Source of the DNA: Caldilineaceae bacterium
GTDB taxonomy: Bacteria > Chloroflexota > Anaerolineae > Caldilineales > Caldilineaceae
Direction: 5' to 3'
NCBI GenBank assembly: GCA_028819675.1
Contig: JAPPKT010000420.1
Span: 1 to 5,520 of the forward strand
DNA length: 5,520 bases
Shown here: one piece after another, positions 1 through 5,520 of the stretch
Numbering within the stretch: the stretch's first letter is position 1
How the letters are laid out: every line of letters starts with the position of its first letter
Made by a program: the position numbers and the translations under genes
The notes under the pieces: generated by a model
Seen by the model: only the letters and a program-made list of their open reading frames with translations
The model's database searches: none
What the model was told of the DNA's origin: nothing

Positions 1-184
1 AAATTCCGAAAATGTGCCAAACGCGAGCAAGACAGGCGAGGCCACTCCCATACATCCCCAACGTTCACCGCGATGACCATCACAAGCCCACTACACAAAT
101 ACTCACGGTACATTCCCCCAGACAGACCGCATACAGCACACACGGAGCATGGCTTAACAGTTACCTAAAGATCAGAAACTACCC
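1..184. other. Non-coding flank after the sulfatase gene
   Basis: No gene, RNA or clear terminator hairpin is recognisable. The first ~25 bases after the sulfatase stop read, on the plus strand, CTAAAGA, TCAGAAA, CTACCCC (165-185), a weak echo of the CT-led heptamers found after both permease stops. The rest is T/G-rich on the transcribed strand without a discernible pattern. Confidence 0.4.
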
Positions 185-1651
185 CTACGGCCCCGCTTTA
201 CCTGTCGCCATGATCGTGCCCGCACGCGGCAGCTGTTCGGCCCGGCTGGGCAGATCGTCGCCAATCTCCACCAGCCAGTCCATCAGCTGTTGACGGAGCG
301 CCACCTTCGTGGCTGCCAGCCTTGGCTCTGCGATCAGGTTCTCCATCTCATGCGGGTCAGCCTCCAGGTCGTAGAGCTCGTCGATCGCCTGCGGATTCCA
401 AACGTACTTGTATCGCTCGTCCCGTATCGCCCGCACCGCGAAGTTCATGCCGTTGTACAGGTTGTAGACACCGTACGCCGTCTGCGGCCAGTCAGCGGGC
501 CGCGCTCCCGTGCCCACCAGCGGCAGCAGATCCCGCCCCGCGCGCGGCCGCTCTGCCGTAGCCGCGGCGTCGATGAGACCGAAAAGCGTCTCGCCCACGT
601 CGATCAGCGAAACGAAGGCATCCTGGGTTGCCGCCGCGCTGCCGGGCCTGCGTATGATCAGCGGAATGCGCCACACCTCCTCATAGAAATAGGCCCCCTT
701 GTCGAAACGGTTGTGCGCGCCCTCCATGTCGCCGTGGTCCGCGACGAAGACCACCGTCGTCGACTCCTGCAACCCCAGCCGTTCCAGCGCATCCAGCACC
801 CGCCCGATCGCCTCGTCGACCATCATGATGTGCGCGTGCGAGTAGGCCACGACCGTGCGCCACTCCTCCTCGTCCAGCAGCGATGTATCCATACAGGGCC
901 ACCACGCCACCGCGTGAAACCAGGGCCTGCCCGCGCAGTTATCGCGCAGATTGGCCGGTAGCTCGACCTTGTCTCGGAGTTCCTGCGCGATGCCAATATA
1001 CGGCTCAGGCAGATGGTGCGGGAAATGCGGCTCCGCCGAAGAAACGGTCAGAAAGAACGGTTTGCTGCGATCGCCTGCAGCCCACTCTTCGAGGAAGCGG
1101 ACGCCGTTCTTCATCACCGGGAAAGGCGGGCACTCTTCCATGGACTGCGCCGTATCGCCCCAGAACGGCGCGCGGCCCCGGATCAGACCCTGCGTCTGAC
1201 GGTCGTAGTTGTCCTTGGCGAACTGGTAAGAGAAGCTGCTTGTCTCCGGATCGTAGGGCCGGCGCTGCACCTCTGCATCGGGGTCAAAACGGTGAGCCCC
1301 GCGCGCCTCCGGGTTTACCGGCCCGAGGTGCCACTTGCCGAAGTAGCCGACGTGATAGCCCAGCCGCGCCGCCTCGTCGATCCAGGTGCGCTCCGTCAAC
1401 GGCGGCGAGAACTGCTGTGAATACCCCACCGCGTAATTGTCGGTGATGCCCGTCGCGTGCGGCCAGCGCCCCGTCAGCAGCGTCCCCCGCGCCGGCGTAC
1501 ACAGCGGGCAGGTCGTAAGAGCATTGCTGAAGACCGTCCCCGCAGCCGCCAGCCGGTCGATATTCGGCGTAGCGATATCCGCCCCGCAAAAACTGAAAGC
1601 CGATGCCGGCCACTGGTCCGTCAATACAAAAAGAACATTCTCCGCAGCCAT
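185..1651 (-). CDS. Cytoplasmic type I sulfatase-superfamily hydrolase (formylglycine-dependent)
   Basis: Predicted 488-residue hydrolase of sulfate esters, or possibly phosphate/phosphonate monoesters, in the alkaline phosphatase/sulfatase superfamily. Visible motifs: N-terminal metal-binding TDQ at D12-Q13; Cys-type signature C51-T-P-A-R55, where C51 would be oxidised to formylglycine by a maturase encoded elsewhere; GKWHLG with K106 and H108; a His-rich PHFPHH around 208-213; VADHGD with metal ligands D305-H306; K318 in DKGAYFYEE; and the late ELYDLEADPHEMENL segment near 425-439 typical of COG3119 enzymes. Length is normal and no key residue is missing. There is no signal peptide or membrane segment, so it should act in the cytoplasm. 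ATG at 1651 is chosen because GGGGAG lies 7 nt upstream; an in-frame GTG at 1666 would place that site inside the gene. It follows the permease genes by 81 nt, which suggests it processes the imported solute. The D-Q-D-H metal set resembles choline sulfatases and phosphonate monoester hydrolases, so the substrate is open. Confidence 0.93.
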   Translation of the reverse strand: MAAENVLFVLTDQWPASAFSFCGADIATPNIDRLAAAGTVFSNALTTCPLCTPARGTLLTGRWPHATGITDNYAVGYSQQFSPPLTERTWIDEAARLGYHVGYFGKWHLGPVNPEARGAHRFDPDAEVQRRPYDPETSSFSYQFAKDNYDRQTQGLIRGRAPFWGDTAQSMEECPPFPVMKNGVRFLEEWAAGDRSKPFFLTVSSAEPHFPHHLPEPYIGIAQELRDKVELPANLRDNCAGRPWFHAVAWWPCMDTSLLDEEEWRTVVAYSHAHIMMVDEAIGRVLDALERLGLQESTTVVFVADHGDMEGAHNRFDKGAYFYEEVWRIPLIIRRPGSAAATQDAFVSLIDVGETLFGLIDAAATAERPRAGRDLLPLVGTGARPADWPQTAYGVYNLYNGMNFAVRAIRDERYKYVWNPQAIDELYDLEADPHEMENLIAEPRLAATKVALRQQLMDWLVEIGDDLPSRAEQLPRAGTIMATGKAGP

Positions 1652-1658
1652 CAAAAGA

Positions 1659-1664
1659 CTCCCC
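1659..1664 (-). promoter_or_regulatory. Ribosome binding site deciding the sulfatase start
   Basis: On the minus strand GGGGAG ends 7 nt before the ATG at 1651. This is good Shine-Dalgarno spacing for that ATG. It overlaps the upstream in-frame GTG (1664-1666), which argues against the longer 493-residue form. Confidence 0.65.
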
Positions 1665-1705
1665 ACAAGCTATGAAAAGTAACCAATCGGAACTGAATGA
1701 AGTTT

Positions 1706-1733
1706 CTCGCCCCTAGCCCCTAGCTCCTCGCCC
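1706..1733 (-). repeat. GC-rich degenerate heptamer array after the MalG-type permease stop
   Basis: Four back-to-back 7-bp units are visible on the plus strand: CTCGCCC, CTAGCCC, CTAGCTC, CTCGCCC (minus-strand consensus GGGCKAG). The array begins at the permease stop codon (TAG at 1733-1735) and fills the start of the 81-nt spacer before the sulfatase. The preceding coding bases (CTACCCC, TTCGCCC) carry a similar pattern with a one-base slip. It contains no inverted repeat strong enough to be a terminator. A unit of the same length, also starting CT, occurs at 5183-5210. Confidence 0.6.
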
Positions 1734-2626
1734 TACCCCTTCGCCCCGGTCGTGGCAATCCCCTGAATGAAATAGCCCTGGAAAATGAAAAAGATGATGA
1801 TGACCGGCAGCGAGGCCACAAACGAGGCCGCCATCAGATGGTTCCAGTCAGTGCCGTACTGGTCGCGAAAACCGTTCAGCCCCAGCGGAATCGTCCACTT
1901 GTCGACGTCGTTGAGGACGATCAGCGGCCACAGAAACTCGTTCCAGTTCCACAGAAAGGAGAAGATCGCCACCGTCGTCAGCCCCGGAACCGCCAGCGGC
2001 AGCAGGATCTGCCACAGAATACGAAATGGCCCGCAGCCGTCCAGTTTGGCCGCCTCATCCAGCTCCAGCGGCAGAGTCAGGAAAAACTGGCGCAGCAGAA
2101 AGATGAAAAAGGGACTGCCGCCCAGAAAGTTGGGGACGATGAGAGGATAGTAGGTGTTGATCCAGTCCAGACTGCGATACAGAATGAAGAGCGGGATCAT
2201 CGTTACCTGCCAGGGCAGCATCATCGTCGCCAGCAATATGATGAAGAGGATATTCCGCCCCGGAAAGCGCAGGCGGGCAAAGCCATAGGCGACAACCGCT
2301 GAAGAGAGTATCTGCCCCACCACGCTCAGCACCGTGACATAGATCGAATTTCGGAAGTAGAGGCCGAACGGCATCACCGTCAGCGCCTCGATATAGTTGC
2401 GCCACAGGATCGGGTCCGGCATCCACTGCGGCGGGTACTGGAAGATCTTCTCCATCGGCTTCAGCGAAGTCGAGATCATCCACAGAAAAGGTACCAGGAA
2501 GGCGGCCGCGCCCGCCAGGGCCAGCAGGTGAATCAATGTCCTGGTGGTCCAGTTCAACAGCTGATATCGATTGGACGGCAGACCGATTGTGTTTCTCATC
2601 GTTCGCGGCGGATGACCGGTGGCCAT
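1733..2626 (-). CDS. CUT1-family carbohydrate ABC transporter permease, MalG/UgpE type
   Basis: Inner subunit of a sugar importer: 297 residues with about six hydrophobic segments (roughly 30-54, 92-118, 125-150, 158-184, 212-240 and 264-290), the usual size and topology of MalG-type BPD_transp_1 permeases. The cytoplasmic ATPase-docking EAA loop is clear at about 190-212 (DEAAKLDG followed by the conserved LLPL). The protein ends in GIATTGAKG, a typical family C-terminus. It should pair with the MalF-type permease encoded just upstream. I prefer ATG at 2626, 2 nt after the TGA of that gene. A TTG at 2632 would give a 4-nt TTGA overlap and 299 residues. The Shine-Dalgarno for either is weak, so translational coupling is likely. 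No ATPase gene is in view; shared MsmK-type ATPases are common for this family. The sugar cannot be named. Confidence 0.94.
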   Translation of the reverse strand: MATGHPPRTMRNTIGLPSNRYQLLNWTTRTLIHLLALAGAAAFLVPFLWMISTSLKPMEKIFQYPPQWMPDPILWRNYIEALTVMPFGLYFRNSIYVTVLSVVGQILSSAVVAYGFARLRFPGRNILFIILLATMMLPWQVTMIPLFILYRSLDWINTYYPLIVPNFLGGSPFFIFLLRQFFLTLPLELDEAAKLDGCGPFRILWQILLPLAVPGLTTVAIFSFLWNWNEFLWPLIVLNDVDKWTIPLGLNGFRDQYGTDWNHLMAASFVASLPVIIIFFIFQGYFIQGIATTGAKG

Positions 2627-2628
2627 TC

Positions 2629-3591
2629 TCAAGCGCCCCCGATCCTGCCTTCATAGTGCACCCAGTGTTCCGACGAGCGCAGCATGATGAGCGAAATGAC
2701 CAGAACGACCACGAAGAGGACCCACGCCAGCGCCGAAGCATAACCCATGTGGAACCATTCGAAGGCGTTACGGTAGATGTAGAGCACAAGGAAAAGGGTC
2801 GCGTTCCCCGGGCCGCCCGCAGTCATGATGTAGGCCTGCGTAAAGATCTGGAAACTGCCGATCACATTCATCACCAGAGCAAACAGAACCACCGGCGACA
2901 ACATCGGCAACGTGACCTTCAGAAACCGCTGCCATGTGTTGGCGCCGTCGATCGTCGCCGCCTCGTAAAGGTGGGCCGGGATGCCCTGCAGGCCGGCCAG
3001 AAAAATGACCATGCCGGTCCCCACCTGCCACAAGCTCATGATAATCAGCGCCGGCAGCGCCCAGCGCGAGGAATGAATCCACTGCGGCCCTTCAACGCCA
3101 AACAGCCGGATGAAAGAGTTCAGCACCCCGTATTCCGGGTTGAAGATCCAGATCCACATCATGCTGACTGCCACCAGAGGTATGACCGCCGGCAGGTAGT
3201 AGATCGTGCGGAAAAGGCGCCGGCCCGCCAGCTGCTGATTCATCAGCAACGCCAGGGCCAGCGAAAGTACCGCCGAGACCGGCACGCGGAAGATGACATA
3301 GATGACTGTCACCTTGATGCTCTCCCAGAAGAGATCATCCTTGAACAGCAGCTTGTCGAAGTTGCGCACACCGATGAACTCCGGCGCCGACAGGATGCGC
3401 CATTCGGTCGAGCTGATATAGAAGGCCGCCAGGATCGGCGCCAGCTGAAAGATGAGGAAACCCAGCAGCCACGGTGAAATCGCGATGTAGCCCGCGATCG
3501 CCTCCTTGCGCGCGATGCCGCTCATACGCGGCCGTTTCCCGGCCCCGAGTGCGTCTGCGGCCTGACCGATCTGCGCTTGCCTGCTGCGCAT
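2629..3591 (-). CDS. CUT1-family carbohydrate ABC transporter permease, MalF/UgpA type
   Basis: Membrane subunit partner of the following MalG-type permease: 320 residues with six predicted membrane segments (about 33-60, 92-118, 130-151, 178-201, 232-256 and 285-304). A polar ~30-residue N-terminal tail precedes the YIAISPWLLGFLIFQLAPI first helix, which is characteristic of UgpA/LacF-like permeases. The EAA loop sits at 210-229 (YEAATIDGANTWQRF, then LP). There is no long periplasmic P2 insert as in enterobacterial MalF, so it is the short version. ATG at 3591 is chosen: AAAGGGAG lies 5 nt upstream, while GTG at 3594 leaves only 2 nt. It is separated from the binding-protein gene by 158 nt carrying a terminator-like hairpin, and is almost contiguous with the next permease. 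The pair should form the heterodimeric channel. Confidence 0.94.
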   Translation of the reverse strand: MRSRQAQIGQAADALGAGKRPRMSGIARKEAIAGYIAISPWLLGFLIFQLAPILAAFYISSTEWRILSAPEFIGVRNFDKLLFKDDLFWESIKVTVIYVIFRVPVSAVLSLALALLMNQQLAGRRLFRTIYYLPAVIPLVAVSMMWIWIFNPEYGVLNSFIRLFGVEGPQWIHSSRWALPALIIMSLWQVGTGMVIFLAGLQGIPAHLYEAATIDGANTWQRFLKVTLPMLSPVVLFALVMNVIGSFQIFTQAYIMTAGGPGNATLFLVLYIYRNAFEWFHMGYASALAWVLFVVVLVISLIMLRSSEHWVHYEGRIGGA

Positions 3592-3679
3592 CACCTCTCC
3601 CTTTCCGAAAACTGGTGGCCAGCGAATAACGGCCCGCAGCGCGCCCCGCCGCCAGCAGTTGATGTGCGCGCTAAATCAA

Positions 3680-3708
3680 AAGAGGAGAGGATTGTTTCCT
3701 CTCCTCTT
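3680..3708 (-). terminator. Intra-operon intrinsic terminator/attenuator after the binding-protein gene
   Basis: A perfect 12-bp inverted repeat (AAGAGGAGAGGA / TCCTCTCCTCTT) encloses a 5-nt loop. Read on the minus strand, the stem is followed by TTGATTT, giving a U-rich tract beginning in the stem. On the plus strand it is followed by CGGATG, so it is directional. It lies 41 nt past the binding-protein stop and ~90 nt before the MalF-type permease. In binding-protein-dependent operons such hairpins usually allow partial read-through, or protect the upstream mRNA 3' end, so that the binding protein is made in excess over the permeases. The T tract is interrupted, so partial termination fits. 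Confidence 0.75.
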
Positions 3709-3749
3709 CGGATGCATACGGGCAACGGGGAGCGCTCAACCTATCAATA

Positions 3750-5105
3750 CTAATTTCCCCAGAATGCAGCGAGGATCTCGTCGACCTGGGGTCCGGCCGC
3801 CGCCACCGCGTCCTCAACCGACTTCTCCCCCAGAAATGCCAGGTTCAACTCTGGCGTGATCGCCCTCGACATGATCTCCGTAATCGGTGCGATCGTGGGC
3901 CAGACCTGCATGTGCGGCGCGCTGTCGATAAACACCTGCCGCGTCGGCGGCTTGGGCAGCCCCGCGAAGTGTTCGCTTTCGGCAATATGCCGCATCGCCG
4001 GCACGTCGCCGATCGTCTGCGCCACCGTGATATTGCTTTCCTCGTCACTGATGATCTTGAGGTACTCCCAAGACCAGTCCGCGCTCTGCGTGCCCTTGGG
4101 AATGCCGTGTCCGTAATATTGGGTATAGCCGACCGGGGGCTGTCCCGCCGCCCGCGGCAGCGGCCCGACATCCCAGTCCAGCCCCTCAACGCGCGTCAGT
4201 GCGCCGATCCCCCACGCGCCGGCCGTGAACATCGCCACCCGCCCGGCCGTAAACAGGTCCTGCGCGCTTCCCAGCCCCTCGATCTCCGCCGGCGTGGGCG
4301 AGACACCGTGCGTCAGCCGCAAATCCGCCAGCCACTGAAGCGCAGCCAGCGCCTCCGGGCTGCCAAGACCGGAAGACTGCTGGTCGTCTGAGAGCACGTC
4401 CCCGCCGCCGAGCCGCAGGAACGGATACCAGTAGGGGAAGAACATGCCGTAAACGTCCGTCCTGCCGTCCCCGTCGGAGTCCGCAGTAAGGGCCTGGGCC
4501 GTCTCCAGGAATGAGTCCCAGTTCCAGGTATCGTTCTCCCAGGAGGTGGGCAGATCGTCCAGGCCGGCCTCGCGGAAGAGCGCCCGGTTGTAGTAGATCA
4601 CGAACGGGTTCCAACCGCGCGGCACGGTAACCAGCTGGCCTTCGGTCGTGCCCAGTTCGATGATCCGCGGGTAGAACACGTCGAAAGTGAACTCGTCGTC
4701 CGCGTCGGCGAAAGGAATCACGTTCAGCAGCGCTTCCTGGCCGCGGAAAAACGGCTCCCACCTGTGGTTCAGCTGCATCGTGTCCGGCGGTGTCCCGGCC
4801 GCGATCGCCGTCAGCACCTTCTCACCGTACTGTCCGCCCGGCACCGAATTCTGGCTGGCCGTCACATTCGGGAACTTCTCCGTCATCCGCTGGGCCAGGA
4901 TCTCACGGTCTTCAATAAACTCCGGCCGCGTACCCCAATACTGGGCCACAAGCTCGATCGGTTCTTCCGACATCGATTCGCCTTCGTCCGCCGCAGCCGC
5001 ACCCGTATCCCCTGCCACGGGAGCGCACGCCGCCACAAACGCGCCGCCCGCCACCAGCGCCGAACCCTGCAGAAAATGCCTTCTGCTCAACTTTCCAACT
5101 GTCAC
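3750..5105 (-). CDS. Tat-exported lipoprotein sugar-binding protein of a CUT1 ABC transporter
   Basis: Extracellular solute-binding protein (SBP_bac_1-like, family 1), 451 residues, normal length. The N-terminus carries a twin-arginine motif SRRHFL at 7-12, a short hydrophobic stretch at 14-26 and a lipobox VAAC with C27 as the lipidated residue. A flexible Ala/Gly/Glu-rich linker runs to about residue 48. The mature part shows family hallmarks: VPRGWNPFVIYYNRALFREAGL near 161-182, the acidic DSDGDGRTD at 209-217 before YGMFF, FTAGRVAMFTAGAW around 285-298, and a C-terminal LGEKSVEDAV helix near 425-434. Aromatic residues are abundant in the likely cleft (YWYPF, WSWEY), as expected for sugar stacking. 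Start choice: GTG at 5105 lies 7 nt after GGAG, whereas GTG at 5111 is only 1 nt away. It should deliver its ligand to the two downstream permeases. The ligand is unknown. Confidence 0.95.
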   Translation of the reverse strand: MTVGKLSRRHFLQGSALVAGGAFVAACAPVAGDTGAAAADEGESMSEEPIELVAQYWGTRPEFIEDREILAQRMTEKFPNVTASQNSVPGGQYGEKVLTAIAAGTPPDTMQLNHRWEPFFRGQEALLNVIPFADADDEFTFDVFYPRIIELGTTEGQLVTVPRGWNPFVIYYNRALFREAGLDDLPTSWENDTWNWDSFLETAQALTADSDGDGRTDVYGMFFPYWYPFLRLGGGDVLSDDQQSSGLGSPEALAALQWLADLRLTHGVSPTPAEIEGLGSAQDLFTAGRVAMFTAGAWGIGALTRVEGLDWDVGPLPRAAGQPPVGYTQYYGHGIPKGTQSADWSWEYLKIISDEESNITVAQTIGDVPAMRHIAESEHFAGLPKPPTRQVFIDSAPHMQVWPTIAPITEIMSRAITPELNLAFLGEKSVEDAVAAAGPQVDEILAAFWGN

Positions 5106-5111
5106 AGCCAC

Positions 5112-5119
5112 TCTCCTTT
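5112..5119 (-). promoter_or_regulatory. Strong ribosome binding site deciding a GTG start
   Basis: AAAGGAGA on the minus strand is the best Shine-Dalgarno in the window. Its GGAG core is 7 nt from GTG at 5105 but only 1 nt from the in-frame GTG at 5111, so the shorter reading is favoured. The strength fits the high expression expected of a binding protein. Confidence 0.7.
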
Positions 5120-5139
5120 GTGTTGACGTTCTCTCTCTT

Positions 5140-5168
5140 TTAATTTTCAGTGATTCTCACCTCAACAA
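5140..5168 (-). promoter_or_regulatory. Possible weak promoter for the binding-protein gene
   Basis: On the minus strand TTGTTG (5163-5168) and AATTAA (5140-5145) are separated by 17 nt, in an AT-rich patch ahead of the binding-protein gene. Each box matches the sigma-70 consensus at only 3 of 6 positions, so this is suggestive only. A short palindrome GTGAGAATCAC (5150-5160) lies between the boxes and could be an operator half-site pair or chance. Confidence 0.22.
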
Positions 5169-5182
5169 GCGGTCATGAAGTA

Positions 5183-5210
5183 CTAAAAACTAGAAACTGA
5201 AAACCAAAAA
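5183..5210 (-). repeat. AT-rich degenerate heptamer array after the upstream permease stop
   Basis: Four tandem 7-bp units on the plus strand: CTAAAAA, CTAGAAA, CTGAAAA, CCAAAAA (minus-strand consensus TTTTYAG), followed by a partial CTGCC. The array sits 5 nt after the TAA of the truncated permease gene (5216-5218) and ahead of the binding-protein promoter region. Although T-rich on the transcribed strand, it is not preceded by an obvious hairpin, so I do not call it a terminator. It shares unit length, orientation and the CT-purine start with the GC-rich array at 1706-1733. Confidence 0.6.
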
Positions 5211-5215
5211 CTGCC

Positions 5216-5520
5216 TTACTGCTTCATCCCGCTCAACGCGATGCTGGAGATGAACTGCTTCTGCAGCATCAGGAAGACCACGATGACCGGCACACAGGCT
5301 ATCACCGAGCCGGCCATCTGGATATGGATCAGCGTAATGAACTGGCCCTGCGCCATCGCCAGCGCCAGAGGCAGCGTGAACAGCTCCTTCGAGTTGATCA
5401 CCAGGACCGGCCAGAACAGCGTGTTCCAGATGCCCAGAAAGCTGAAGATACCCAGCGCCCCCAAGCCGGCGCGGGAGAGCGGCATGATCACGTACAGGTA
5501 GATATGCCAGTGGTTGCCGC
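5216..5520 (-). CDS. Partial MalG-type carbohydrate ABC transporter permease (C-terminal part)
   Basis: The open frame runs off the right edge, so about 100 C-terminal residues are visible and the true start lies outside the window. An internal GTG at 5491 is not a credible start because the frame continues upstream through GNHWHIYLYVIMPLSRAG. That segment is the second half of an EAA loop (G, then LP about nine residues later). After it come two hydrophobic segments (GIFSFLGIWNTLFWPVLVI and SVIACVPVIVVFLML) and the family-typical ending SSIALSGMKQ. It aligns by eye with the end of the complete MalG-type permease at 1733-2626 but is clearly diverged (for example GIWNTLFWPVLV against NWNEFLWPLIV), so it is a paralogue and not a recent duplicate. 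It is probably the last gene of a separate transporter cluster lying beyond 5520. Confidence 0.9.
   Translation of the reverse strand, partial: GNHWHIYLYVIMPLSRAGLGALGIFSFLGIWNTLFWPVLVINSKELFTLPLALAMAQGQFITLIHIQMAGSVIACVPVIVVFLMLQKQFISSIALSGMKQ

Noticed and set aside
12..293. A 93-codon plus-strand open frame at the left edge
   Set aside because: It runs from the intergenic flank into the antisense of the sulfatase C-terminus and has no motif or plausible Shine-Dalgarno, so it is more likely chance.
290..961. A 223-codon plus-strand open frame within the sulfatase gene
   Set aside because: It lies antisense to conserved sulfatase sequence, is Arg-rich, has no convincing ribosome binding site and no family resemblance.
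2536..3477. A 313-codon plus-strand open frame opposite the permease genes
   Set aside because: It is antisense to two unmistakable permeases. Its product is extremely rich in Arg, His, Asp and Gln with no recognisable domain, which is what the reverse reading of hydrophobic GC-rich codons gives.
3595..3679. GC-rich spacer after the hairpin with GCGCGC and GGCGGCGGGG runs, considered as a second hairpin or small RNA
   Set aside because: Arms pair only imperfectly and no poly-U or promoter accompanies them; general GC-richness explains it.
5150..5160. Palindrome GTGAGAATCAC ahead of the binding-protein gene as a LacI-type operator
   Set aside because: Arms of only 4 bp around a 3-bp centre occur often by chance, there is no central CG, and no regulator gene is in the window; mentioned only with the tentative promoter.
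5183..5210. CRISPR or insertion-sequence terminal repeat
   Set aside because: Units are 7 bp and contiguous without spacers, and there is no transposase, terminal inverted repeat or target-site duplication nearby.

Overview
The window is GC-rich bacterial DNA in which every convincing gene lies on the minus strand, so transcription runs from high to low coordinates. I read it as part of a carbohydrate-uptake locus of the CUT1 (MalFGK-type) ABC family. The best guess for the host is a member of the Chloroflexota (Caldilineae/Anaerolineae-like). This rests on the solute-binding protein, which combines a twin-arginine leader of the SRRHFL type with a VAAC lipobox and a short Ala/Gly/Glu-rich linker. 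Such proteins, along with many tandem CUT1 clusters and sulfatases, are common in that phylum. The assignment is an inference from style and has not been tested by a search.

Layout in transcription order. (1) 5520-5216: the C-terminal ~100 residues of a MalG-type permease, cut by the window edge and probably the last gene of a neighbouring transporter set. (2) 5215-5106: a 110-nt AT-rich spacer with a heptamer repeat array, a possible weak promoter and a strong ribosome binding site. (3) 5105-3750: a Tat-exported lipoprotein sugar-binding protein. (4) 3749-3592: a 158-nt spacer with a perfect 12-bp terminator-like hairpin. (5) 3591-2629: a MalF/UgpA-type permease. (6) 2626-1733: a MalG/UgpE-type permease, 2 nt after the previous stop. 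(7) 1732-1652: an 81-nt spacer with a second heptamer array. (8) 1651-185: a type I (formylglycine) sulfatase-superfamily hydrolase with no signal peptide. (9) 184-1: non-coding as far as I can see, with a weak third trace of the heptamer pattern next to the sulfatase stop.

Working model: the binding protein captures a small sugar outside the membrane and the two permeases import it. An ATPase that is not in the window, probably a shared MsmK/UgpC-type subunit, would power this. The cytoplasmic sulfatase-like enzyme would then remove a sulfate (or a phosphate/phosphonate ester) from the imported molecule. The substrate is not identifiable from sequence alone. The least ordinary signals are the 7-bp-periodic degenerate arrays starting within a few bases of gene stop codons, and the pairing of a leaderless sulfatase with a dedicated importer. 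I found no clear sign of a wholly new system, no RNA genes, no CRISPR array and no mobile element.
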